Of a DNA stretch of 64,000 nt, positions 16,121-24,296 are shown piece by piece (the first letter of the stretch is position 1; each line of letters starts with the position of its first letter). Source of the stretch: Planctomycetota bacterium (GTDB lineage Bacteria; Planctomycetota; Planctomycetia; Gemmatales; Gemmataceae); NCBI GenBank assembly GCA_016191165.1, contig JACPPF010000037.1, positions 1 through 64,000 of the forward strand, given 5' to 3'. Position numbers and translations under genes: made by a program. The notes beneath the pieces were generated by a model, which was given only the letters and a program-made list of their open reading frames with translations, was not told where the DNA came from and made no database searches.

Positions 16121-16181
16121 CCCCACGCGCAAGCGTGGGGGTTTAGGCTGCCTGCCAAAACCCCCACGCTTGCGCGTGGGG
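16121..16181. repeat. perfect 24-bp inverted repeat (family C)
   Basis: The arms at 16121-16144 and 16158-16181 are exact complements (core CCCCACGCGCAAGCGTGGGG) around a 13-base loop. Each arm is itself palindromic, so cruciform alternatives exist. It lies at the convergent junction of the TPR gene and the ABC exporter gene, where it may terminate both. Confidence 0.85.
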
Positions 16182-16246
16182 CTGGTCAAGAGCACATCGA
16201 CGAACGATATTTCGTTTACGCGGCTGGGGCCTTACCCTGTTTGGCG

Positions 16247-18463
16247 TCAGGCCGGCGAATCTTCCGCCGTCGGCGCGGGCGCCGCGGGACTTGCCAGCCC
16301 GGCAAATTCGTTGAACTCCATGTATTGAAGGTGGCGGTACAACTCGCTGGCGTTGATCAACTCGCGATGATCCCCCACGGCCTCCAGCTTGCCCTCGTAT
16401 AAGAGAAAAATCTTATCGCAGGCACGGAGGGTCGTCAGGCGGTGGGGCAGAAAGATCACCGTCCGCTCGCCCACGAAACGCTTCAGCGTGTCGTCGATCA
16501 GCCCCTTCGTGTCCTCATCAAGAGGCGTCGCCGGCTCCTCGATCACCAAAATCGTCGGATCGCGCAGGATGGCGCGCGCCAGGGCGATACGGAACATCTC
16601 TCCCTGCTTCAACGGGTGGCCCAGCTCGCCGATGAGGGTCTCATAACCCTGCGGCAACTTGGACACGAACTGATGCACATGGGCCACCTTGGCCGCATCG
16701 ATGATGCGCTGGAGGTTGTAGGTCGGATCGCCGCAGCCGATGTTGTTGGCGACCGTGTCGTTGAAGACCAGATTGGGTTGCAGGATCATGGCGATTTGAA
16801 TGCGCAGCGAATCGAGCGTCACCCAGCGCAGGTTCTTGCCGTCGATGCGCACTTCGCCGTGGGTGGGATCCAGAAAGCGAGGCAGCAGGTAGACGAGGGC
16901 ATGCTTTTCAGCCTCGTCAGGTCCGACAATCGCGACGCGCTCCCCCGCCTTGATAGTCAGGCTGATGTTTTTGAGCAGCTTGCGTCCGTTGCCTGGCTCG
17001 CGCAGCGAAACCTGAGCGAACTCGATCTCCGTGGTCATCTGGCCGATAAACTCCGCCTCGATTGCCTGGCCGACGCCGCCGTGGCGATCCAGGAAATCGA
17101 AGAGCGCGACGGCCGCGGCCCGGCTGCGGCGCACGATTCGGCGTGCCGACAAGAACGTCAACACCGGCCAGTAAAGACTGATGATCGCCGACGCGAGCAC
17201 CAGGGAGCTGGTGACGCCGAGTTGCCTGGCCAGGATGACATTCCCCGCCACGAACAGCAACACCATCGCGGCGAGAAGTCCGAGAAAAAAGAAAAACGAC
17301 CGATAGATCGCCTCGCCGCGGTACCGCGCTAGCTGTGCTTTGGCGTACCCGCTCAGCTGGGTTTCCAGACGCGCCTGGCTGAACGCCTCCATCAGGTAGA
17401 CCTTGATGAGCCGCATTAGCATCAACGTCTCCTGAATCAGCACCAGCTGATCCGCGGAGCGCATCTCGGCCCGGCGACCCCGGCGCCGGAAAAAGGCGGC
17501 GATCTGGCCTCCCACGATCCACACCAGCACCGCAATCAACAAAAACGCCAGCGATAGCCAAAAATGGATCACGAAGGCAAAACCCAGCACCAGCGCGAAT
17601 TTGACCGGCTCGCGAAAATACACGGTCAGCCAGTGATAGAGTCCATCGTGAACGCCCTCAAGATGCCGGGTGGATGCGCTGACGGCATCGCTGGGCCCCA
17701 GCGTGCGAAAGGCCAGCGGGCCGAGCCGGCTGGCTTGAAAGTAGATCGAGCGCCTTAGCCGAGTGACCGCTTCCAAGACCGCGACCGCGCCGAGATAATT
17801 GGAAAGGTAAAGCAAGCCCAGGCGCGCGATCGCGATGCCAACGCCCGCCAGAAAAAGCCCGAGAAGGAACTCTTGATTGCCGCGCACCCAGGTCCAGTCG
17901 TTCCAGACCGCGAGCGGAGCCAACCACCGGGCGTGCATGGTAAAGCGAGTGCGTACAACCAGGCTCAAGAGGCCGCACGGGCCGATCGCCTGGTGCGGCG
18001 TGGCCTCGACACCGTAACGCCGATTGGCGGCGCGGACTTCCGCACGGACCGTTTCCGCGGCGGCTGGACTCACGCTCGCGTCCAGCCAGCGCGTTGTATC
18101 GGCCAGCCAGAGCAGGGCCGGTTCCCGCGGCGACCAGGCCTCGATCGGGTCTCCCTTCGCCCACTTGCCGACGTGTTGGGCATCGAAACCGAGGGATTTC
18201 AGTTCGTCCTTGATGGCTTGCATCCCCTCCGCGTCGTCAGGCGTCGGTAAGTCCTTCAAAAAGCGATGGCGATCGGCGGTGGATAGCTGGTGGTACGCGG
18301 GAATTTCGCCTTGTTCCACAAGCAGGTCGATGAACAGTCCCAAAAGTGCGATCAGGGCCAAATAAAGAAACGCGGCGCCGATCGAGGCGAAAATGGACAG
18401 CCACCTCGCCAGGGGATGATATCCCAAAAACGCACGGCAACGTTTGAACGCGTTGTTGGGCAT
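16247..18463 (-). CDS. ABC exporter-like protein with degenerate nucleotide-binding domain
   Basis: The 738-residue protein has the architecture of a type IV ABC half-transporter: transmembrane helices in about residues 20-430 and a C-terminal ATPase-like domain from about 480. The nucleotide-binding motifs are abnormal. The Walker A position reads G514-PDEAEKHA with Glu at both inner glycines (E517, E519) and H521 in place of Ser/Thr; only K520 is kept. The signature is LKQGE (618-622) rather than LSGGQ. The Walker B aspartate is Glu (E642), followed by E643. The switch-region His survives in LPHRLTT. It may be a catalytically dead partner or may bind ATP unusually. An extra N-terminal insertion (about 45-170) between the first helices is also unusual. 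Coding integrity over 2.2 kb argues against simple decay. Confidence 0.85.
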   Translation of the reverse strand: MPNNAFKRCRAFLGYHPLARWLSIFASIGAAFLYLALIALLGLFIDLLVEQGEIPAYHQLSTADRHRFLKDLPTPDDAEGMQAIKDELKSLGFDAQHVGKWAKGDPIEAWSPREPALLWLADTTRWLDASVSPAAAETVRAEVRAANRRYGVEATPHQAIGPCGLLSLVVRTRFTMHARWLAPLAVWNDWTWVRGNQEFLLGLFLAGVGIAIARLGLLYLSNYLGAVAVLEAVTRLRRSIYFQASRLGPLAFRTLGPSDAVSASTRHLEGVHDGLYHWLTVYFREPVKFALVLGFAFVIHFWLSLAFLLIAVLVWIVGGQIAAFFRRRGRRAEMRSADQLVLIQETLMLMRLIKVYLMEAFSQARLETQLSGYAKAQLARYRGEAIYRSFFFFLGLLAAMVLLFVAGNVILARQLGVTSSLVLASAIISLYWPVLTFLSARRIVRRSRAAAVALFDFLDRHGGVGQAIEAEFIGQMTTEIEFAQVSLREPGNGRKLLKNISLTIKAGERVAIVGPDEAEKHALVYLLPRFLDPTHGEVRIDGKNLRWVTLDSLRIQIAMILQPNLVFNDTVANNIGCGDPTYNLQRIIDAAKVAHVHQFVSKLPQGYETLIGELGHPLKQGEMFRIALARAILRDPTILVIEEPATPLDEDTKGLIDDTLKRFVGERTVIFLPHRLTTLRACDKIFLLYEGKLEAVGDHRELINASELYRHLQYMEFNEFAGLASPAAPAPTAEDSPA

Positions 18464-18693
18464 GCGCGATCCCTTCCCTCGGACCCCCGAAACAGGCGGT
18501 CGGATCCCGATCGCGATCCGCCCGTTCCGCCATTGTAACAGAGGACGTTCTTTTTTGGGAATCGCCTTTTGCCGGAAGGGAAGCGAGCAATCAAAGAACC
18601 CGCGCCTCGCGGCGCAGTCCTACCACCTGGGCAAGAATTGCGGGGGGATCGCCCCGATCACCCGGCGTGAACGAGTAAATCCGGGAAGATCGG

Positions 18694-19878
18694 TCAGGCG
18701 ACGTCGCGATCCTCGAAGAGGATCAAACCCGCCAGCATCGCGATTGCGGTGTACGTGAGGGCGTAAAGGGCCACGTTCAGGGTATACGTCGCATAGCGTG
18801 CCGGATCGAGGGGCACATCGCGGATGATGGCGGAGCTGACATCGAAGTTTGCCAGCCCCGGCAGCAGCAACTCGAAGAGTTGCGCGAAGAAATGCACCAG
18901 CGGCAAACGCTGGCTGACCTCGGTCATGATCGGCGCCAGATGGCCCAGCAGGTAGATCACCAGACAGGCCGTGAGGTTGACGACCATGGGCATGCGGGTC
19001 GCCAGGGCGACACTAACCGCGGTCAGCGTCAACACTTGCCCAAAGCCGATGACCAGGCCAGGCAACGCCTCACTCACGTCGCTGGCCCACAACCCGATGC
19101 CGCGAATCATGCCCCCCGATGCCGTTTGGCCAAACGGGGTCGCCATCATGTCCGCCACCCAGACCGGGTCGGGCGGCAACTGGGTGATGCCGGGCGAATA
19201 GTCATAATACGTTTTCGCGAGCACGACCCAGATCAGCACCCAGCCCATCAGCATCGTCATGAACAGGCCCGCCAGCGTGATGCCGAAAAACTTGCCAAGC
19301 AGGAAATCCCGGCGATTGATCGGCTTGCTCAACAGTGTGACTGCCGTTCGGCCTTCGATCTCTTCGCTCACGGAGATACTCGCGGAGATGACGCCGAAGG
19401 CGGCGGGAAAAAGCATGGTCAAGGCATAGGTGATTTCCTTGACCATCTTGAGATCTTCGCCGAAGGTGAAGTAAGGGATGACGATGGCAATCGCCATGAA
19501 CAGGGCGCCGAGGCCGGTCAGCATCCAGAACATCGGCTGACGCACGCCTTCCCGATAGGCTGCTAGCGCGACCGCGCCGCCCTTGGGCCAAAACGTCAGG
19601 AGGAGGTAGAAGGTCAGGACGAACAGATCGATGCCAATCTGCAAGGTCAAGACCGAGGTATAGAGTCGGCCCCAGATCGCGACGAAACGGGGATCGCTGT
19701 TCGCCCCGGCCAGGAGAGCGAAAACCAGGCCGCCCGCGGCGACTCCGCCTACCAATTTGGCGTAATAGCTCGCTTGCGCGCGAAAGGTATTGCGGGAGAA
19801 CGCGAAAAGCCACGGAATCGCCGCCAGGCCCTGCACCGCGAACAGACCGACACAAAGCAACAGGAAATCGAACGACAT
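18694..19878 (-). CDS. ABC-2-type transporter permease
   Basis: The start at 19878 lies one base beyond the stop of acyP (19880), so the upstream open frame to 20076 is not used and translation is probably coupled. The 394-residue product has six or more membrane segments and the cytosolic block ISASISVSEEIEGRTAVTLLSKPINRRDFLLGKFFG, which is diagnostic for ABC-2 permeases of the NatB/YhaP kind (EExEGT-hhLLxxPI-R-hhGKhhg). It would form the membrane channel of an exporter or of a gliding/copper type ABC-2 system. No ATPase gene is adjacent; the degenerate ABC protein downstream is a different class. The partner ATPase must be encoded elsewhere. Confidence 0.9.
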   Translation of the reverse strand: MSFDFLLLCVGLFAVQGLAAIPWLFAFSRNTFRAQASYYAKLVGGVAAGGLVFALLAGANSDPRFVAIWGRLYTSVLTLQIGIDLFVLTFYLLLTFWPKGGAVALAAYREGVRQPMFWMLTGLGALFMAIAIVIPYFTFGEDLKMVKEITYALTMLFPAAFGVISASISVSEEIEGRTAVTLLSKPINRRDFLLGKFFGITLAGLFMTMLMGWVLIWVVLAKTYYDYSPGITQLPPDPVWVADMMATPFGQTASGGMIRGIGLWASDVSEALPGLVIGFGQVLTLTAVSVALATRMPMVVNLTACLVIYLLGHLAPIMTEVSQRLPLVHFFAQLFELLLPGLANFDVSSAIIRDVPLDPARYATYTLNVALYALTYTAIAMLAGLILFEDRDVA

Positions 19879-19879
19879 C

Positions 19880-20149
19880 TTAGATCCGTATCTCAAAGCT
19901 GGAAAAGGAATCGCACGCCACGTCCGCCATCGTCTGCTCGCGGATGAGCGAACCCATCCGCTCCGACACCGCTGCCAGAAACGCTGCCACTTCCCCTGAT
20001 TCGCCGCTTGCCACGACTTCCACTCCGCCGTCAGGCAGGTTGCGGACGTAGCCGGTGACCGCGAAGCCCTCGGCAATGCGCTTCGTCGTCATCCGAAAAC
20101 CGACGCCCTGGACCCGGCCACGATAATGAACATGCTTGCAGGTTTGCAT
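19880..20149 (-). CDS. acyP: acylphosphatase
   Basis: This 89-residue protein matches the full acylphosphatase fold. The motif [36 protein letters not shown] holds the phosphate-binding loop, the catalytic Arg (GFR) and the Asn in GYVRN. It hydrolyses carboxyl-phosphate bonds such as acetyl phosphate or carbamoyl phosphate in the cytoplasm. It ends one base before the ABC-2 permease start. The stretch belongs to a minus-strand run nadK-acyP-ABC-2, where the first gap is 93 bases. Confidence 0.95.
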   Translation of the reverse strand: MQTCKHVHYRGRVQGVGFRMTTKRIAEGFAVTGYVRNLPDGGVEVVASGESGEVAAFLAAVSERMGSLIREQTMADVACDSFSSFEIRI

Positions 20150-20242
20150 GACAGGGATCCTCCGCCGCGTCGACGCCTCGATGGGCTCGAGGTCCAGTCG
20201 CGGGCGGAAAACGGCATCGATTCCACTACGTTGTACGACTTC

Positions 20243-21091
20243 TCAAGGTTCACCACGGTAACTCGGCGTCGTGCCCCAGCGGAGTTTGTCGCGCAAAGTC
20301 TGGTAATAGGTGTGCCCCGGGACTTTGACCAGCTGAAACGTCACCGGGGCCTTGCGAATCACGATCCGATCCGCCGCGGTCACCTCGGCGGCCGTCTGCC
20401 CGTCCACCACCACGGCGGCTTTCTCCGCGCCGCGACCCGGGCGGATTGTATATATTTTCTCCGCCGACTCGACGATCGGCCGGCTCGTCAGCGTGTGCGG
20501 GCAGATCGGTGTGATGGCGAATGCGGCGAGCGTCTGCCCGAGGATGGGCCCGCCGGCCGAGAGGTTGTGCGCCGTCGAACCGATCGGCGAACTCACGATC
20601 AGCCCGTCGCCGCCGAAACGCGACACGACCTCGCCATCGACCTCCAGTTCCAGTTCGATCATGCGCATCGGCGGCAATGCGTGGACCACCACTTCATTCA
20701 GTCCGAGAATGGTTTCCGTCTTACCCAGCGCGGTTGATTCGATTACGCACTCGAACATCAGGTGATTCGTGACGCAATATTTCCGCTGTACGACTTGCTC
20801 GAAACAGCCAGCGAAATCCCGCGGATGAATGTCGGCCAGGAACCCCAGGCGCCCCAGATTGATGCCCAGCACCGGAACTTGGCGATAGCCCATCTGCCTC
20901 GCCGCACGTAGAATCGCCCCATCGCCGCCGAAAACCAAGGCCAGGTCGGCGATGGGCAAAGCCGCGAGGTCACACGCCTGTTTGAGATCGGTGACGATAA
21001 CTTCCACCCGACCGGCGAGCAGCGGGCCGCAGCGTTCGACTTCCGCCGCGACGCCGGGGCGCTCGGCATTGCCCAGCACGTAGACTTTCAC
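20243..21091 (-). CDS. nadK: NAD kinase
   Basis: The 282-residue enzyme has the family's GGDG motif (LVFGGDGAILRAARQ, near residue 53), the block LGINLGRLGFLADI, and the C-terminal glycine-rich signature DGLIVSSPIGSTAHNLSAGGPI. It phosphorylates NAD(+) to NADP(+) with ATP. The GSTAHNLSAGG block has His-Asn where GSTAYSLSAGG is usual, which I take to be a lineage variation. The gene heads a minus-strand run with acyP and an ABC-2 permease. It is divergent from the ceramidase-like gene with a 113-base spacer. Confidence 0.95.
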   Translation of the reverse strand: MKVYVLGNAERPGVAAEVERCGPLLAGRVEVIVTDLKQACDLAALPIADLALVFGGDGAILRAARQMGYRQVPVLGINLGRLGFLADIHPRDFAGCFEQVVQRKYCVTNHLMFECVIESTALGKTETILGLNEVVVHALPPMRMIELELEVDGEVVSRFGGDGLIVSSPIGSTAHNLSAGGPILGQTLAAFAITPICPHTLTSRPIVESAEKIYTIRPGRGAEKAAVVVDGQTAAEVTAADRIVIRKAPVTFQLVKVPGHTYYQTLRDKLRWGTTPSYRGEP

Positions 21092-21204
21092 GGCGAAGAA
21101 TCCCTTGGTGGGGTTGCAGGTTCTCTTTGGCTTAATCTATGGACAAATCCACGGCCCAGGGACGAACGTCCCTTGGCTTTCTGCACCGCAGAGGAGGTTT
21201 ACTC

Positions 21205-22764
21205 ATGTGCCGATACGGTTCTTTTGTGGCCTTGCTGGTCGTGCTAATGGGCTTCAACCAACTCCACGGTGGGGCCGGAGCCAGGCCCAAAGCCGCGGTC
21301 GCCAGGCCGATGGTTCAACCCGCCGCGGCCGGGCAACTCATGGCGGGCGTTGCCAAGGTCGAGATCACGAACAAGAAGGTCATTCCCATCAATGACCCAC
21401 TGTACGTGAAAGCGCTCGTACTCAAACGAGGCCCGACCACCGCTGTCATCGTCACCGTCGATGCGGTCGCCGTGGGCCAAATCGGCTACATCGGCAATGA
21501 CTACCTGGGCAAAGTCCGCGGGCGCATCCAAAAGGAACTCGGCATCGCTCCCGAGAGCGTCATGGTCAATGCCAGCCACTGTCATGCCATTCCCTGTGCC
21601 GACGTGGATGACAAGACCGTTCAAGCGGTCAAGGAAGCCGCCCGCAATCTGGTCCCCGTAACGGTTGGCGTGGGCGTTGGCTACGAAGACCGCGTCTCGG
21701 AGAACCGCCGGCTCAAGCTGAAGAACGGCAGGGAAGTGGACGTCCGCCACGCCTACTCCCTGCCCCCCGACGAGGAAATCGCCGAGGTCGGGCCGATCGA
21801 TCCACACATCGGCATCCTGCGACTCGATCGAAAAAATGGCAAAACGTTGGCCATTGTCTATAACTTCGCCTGCCATCCCATCATGGGCTTGCCCAATGGC
21901 CAAAACACCGCGGACATCGTTGGCTTCGCGTCCAGAGTAATCGAGGACAACCTGAGCGACGGGACCATCGCCTTGTTCGTGCAGGGCTGCGCCGGTGACA
22001 TCAATCCGGTGCTTTACAAGGACGTCAATCAGCCGCGCAATGCCGAACCCCTCGGAAACATGCTGGGCCTGAGTGTGCTCAAGGCCGTGCGGAAAATCAA
22101 ATGCGTGGAAAGCGAATCGTTCAAGGTCATCCACGAAAATCTAGGTTTGCCGCGCGCCGACAATTCCAAACGCATTGACGCCATGCTCCTGGAGCGCGCG
22201 AAGTTGCTCAAGGCGCTCCAGGGGACCACTCTCAACCTGCGGACGTTCCTGCCCCTGGCCGCAAAGTACAACGCGGCGCCGAAGTTTCCGTCGTACTATT
22301 CTCACCGCTACCTTCACGAGAAGAAACTGGGCCGAGATGACCTGACGCGGCTCGATGAGGCGAATCGCCGTGACATGAAGGCCTACATGAACAACATCTT
22401 CACCATGGAAGAACTCACGCGCCTTCAAACCAACCTCGCCTTGTTGCGCCGCCACCACGAGACCAATCGCCTCGCCCAGTTCAAGCCGCTGGTAGTGGAG
22501 GTCGTCGGCTTGAAGGTTGGAGATTTCGTGCTGGTGACGTTTCCCGGCGAGCTCACCGTCGAGATCGGCCTGAACATCAAGAAGGCGTCGCCCCACAAGC
22601 ACACCTTCGTCGCTGGTTACACGAATGGCTACATCTACTACACCCCGACGGCCCGGCAGTTGCAAAACGTCGGCGGCGCCCAGGAGGACAGCGATTGCCT
22701 GGTGGCGCCAGCCTGGCAGCGGATTTTCGAGGCGAAGGTCGCGCAGATGTTGAAGAAGCTGTGA
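21205..22764 (+). CDS. secreted neutral/alkaline ceramidase-like protein
   Basis: The start at 21205 has AGGAGG upstream at 21192-21197 and opens a signal peptide (MCRYGSFVALLVVLMGFNQL). The 519-residue protein has the N-terminal layout of the neutral ceramidase family: MAGVAKVEITN at the mature start, TAVIVTVDAVAVG, and NASHCHAIPC with the metal-binding His pair. YNFACHPIMGLPNGQNTADIVG and VQGCAGDINP are the conserved substrate-pocket blocks. Planctomycetes have many such paralogs and most have no assigned substrate, so it may hydrolyse amide bonds in lipids or another compound. The C-terminal part (FPGELTVEIGLNIKKASP) matches the family's end block. Confidence 0.9.
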   Translation: MCRYGSFVALLVVLMGFNQLHGGAGARPKAAVARPMVQPAAAGQLMAGVAKVEITNKKVIPINDPLYVKALVLKRGPTTAVIVTVDAVAVGQIGYIGNDYLGKVRGRIQKELGIAPESVMVNASHCHAIPCADVDDKTVQAVKEAARNLVPVTVGVGVGYEDRVSENRRLKLKNGREVDVRHAYSLPPDEEIAEVGPIDPHIGILRLDRKNGKTLAIVYNFACHPIMGLPNGQNTADIVGFASRVIEDNLSDGTIALFVQGCAGDINPVLYKDVNQPRNAEPLGNMLGLSVLKAVRKIKCVESESFKVIHENLGLPRADNSKRIDAMLLERAKLLKALQGTTLNLRTFLPLAAKYNAAPKFPSYYSHRYLHEKKLGRDDLTRLDEANRRDMKAYMNNIFTMEELTRLQTNLALLRRHHETNRLAQFKPLVVEVVGLKVGDFVLVTFPGELTVEIGLNIKKASPHKHTFVAGYTNGYIYYTPTARQLQNVGGAQEDSDCLVAPAWQRIFEAKVAQMLKKL

Positions 22765-22854
22765 GGATATGTTGACAGGCCCGACCCGCGTAAGCGACGG
22801 CCACGCTACTGCCGTCGTTTCCTCTTTCGGCTCGGCCTTTTTTCGGGAACTTCA

Positions 22855-23934
22855 ATGATGCGCATCTGCGTATGCCTTCTGACGCCGGTCCTCTTCGGAC
22901 TCACCGTCTCGGCGCAACCGCTTGTTGAACCCACGTGGACCGATCCACTTGGCTACGTCTGCCACCGGGCGGCCATGCCGATCACGATCGACGGCAAGCT
23001 CGACGACCCCGCCTGGCGCACGGCCCCCTGGAGCACGGCCTTCGTGGACATTGAAGGCGACGCCAGGCCGAAGCCGCGCTGGCGCACGCGCATGAAGATG
23101 CTCTGGGACGACCGCTTCCTCTACATCGCCGCCGAGATGGAGGAGCCGCACCTGTGGGCGACCTTGAATGAGCACGACTCCGTCATCTTTCACGACAACG
23201 ACTTCGAGGTCTTCCTCGACCCCGACGGCGACAACCAGAATTACTGCGAGCTGGAAATCAACGCCAAGAACACGACCTGGGACTTGCTCCTGACCAGGCC
23301 CTACCGCGACGGCGGACGGGCGATCAACGCCTGGGAGATCCTCGGTTTGAAGACCGCCGTCCACCTCGACGGCACGCTCAACGACCCGCGCGATCGCGAT
23401 CGCGGCTGGACGGTGGAAATCGCCTGGCCGTGGAAAGGGCTGAAGGAGTTGACGTCGGTGAGCGTACCGCCACGCGACGGGGAGCAATGGCGCATCAACT
23501 TTTCGCGCGTCCAGTGGGACCTGGAAGTGGTGGACGGAAAATACCGCAAGGTCAAGGGCAGGCCGGAGTACAACTGGGTCTGGTCCCCCCAAGGCGCCAT
23601 CGACATGCACCGCCCCGAACGCTGGGGCTACCTGCAGTTCAGCACCGCCAAGCCAGACAGCGTCAAGTTTCGCCCCGACCCCGATCGGCGGCTGCGCGAC
23701 GCGCTGCACCGCGTCTACTACGCCCAGGCAAGACATCGATCCAGGACCGGCGCCTACGCCAGCTCGCTGGAGGCGTTGAAGCTCAACCCGGCCCATTTCC
23801 CGAAAGGCCTGCGCATCGACCGCGGGCGTCTGGGGTACGACGCCGAGCTAACGATCCCCGGCAACCCTGGCGCACGCTGGGTGATCTCGCAGGATTCGTG
23901 GATCCGCCGGCTCGCAGCGCCGAAGGCAAAGTAA
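22855..23934 (+). CDS. secreted CBM9-like carbohydrate-binding protein
   Basis: The 359-residue product has a signal peptide (MMRICVCLLTPVLFGLTVSA). The domain from about residue 35 to 260 begins ITIDGKLDDPAWRTAPW and continues MKMLWDDRFLYIAAEM, NDNDFEVFLDPDGD-type and YCELEINAKNTTWD. These are the signatures of the CBM9-like domain often attached to planctomycete enzymes. No catalytic domain is present, and a C-terminal stretch of about 70 residues (RRLRDALHRVYYAQARHRSR) looks like a pseudopilin-type tail. It follows the ceramidase-like gene by 90 bases, possibly in one transcript. ATG at 22858 is an equally possible start. Confidence 0.9.
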   Translation: MMRICVCLLTPVLFGLTVSAQPLVEPTWTDPLGYVCHRAAMPITIDGKLDDPAWRTAPWSTAFVDIEGDARPKPRWRTRMKMLWDDRFLYIAAEMEEPHLWATLNEHDSVIFHDNDFEVFLDPDGDNQNYCELEINAKNTTWDLLLTRPYRDGGRAINAWEILGLKTAVHLDGTLNDPRDRDRGWTVEIAWPWKGLKELTSVSVPPRDGEQWRINFSRVQWDLEVVDGKYRKVKGRPEYNWVWSPQGAIDMHRPERWGYLQFSTAKPDSVKFRPDPDRRLRDALHRVYYAQARHRSRTGAYASSLEALKLNPAHFPKGLRIDRGRLGYDAELTIPGNPGARWVISQDSWIRRLAAPKAK

Positions 23935-24296
23935 GCCGCATGTTAACGTTTCCGCCAGTTTGCCGAATCCGAGCCTGAACGTCAGCGAAGGGGCACCAGG
24001 TCTGCAAATCGCTCGATGAAGATTTCATGGATTATTCTTGACGATTTGGAATAAAAGCCGTTAAGCTGAATCTAGACTTCATACGGATTCGGGTGAGACT
24101 TTTGGCGAGCCTGACCGGCCAAACCAGCGGTTGGCATTGGCAATCGCGTGACCATCCTGGCCCGTCCGGGTTCTGCTTTGGGTCGTTCAGGACCGCGCGT
24201 GACGCAATCAACTCCAGGCCCGATGGCACGCCAAGGTTTGGCGGAATTGACAACCCATGAGCTTCGTGTTGGTTTCCCGTTGGCGAGCTACCATTT
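23935..24296. other. 362-bp spacer with possible promoter and long leader
   Basis: No gene is supported. 23970-23998 contains a half copy of the family A repeat (CCGAGCCTGAACGTCAGCGA). TTGACG at 24038-24043 and TAAGCT at 24062-24067 are spaced by 18 bases and could be a weak promoter for the gene at 24297, giving a leader of about 225 bases. The leader shows no recognisable riboswitch to my eye. Confidence 0.4.
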
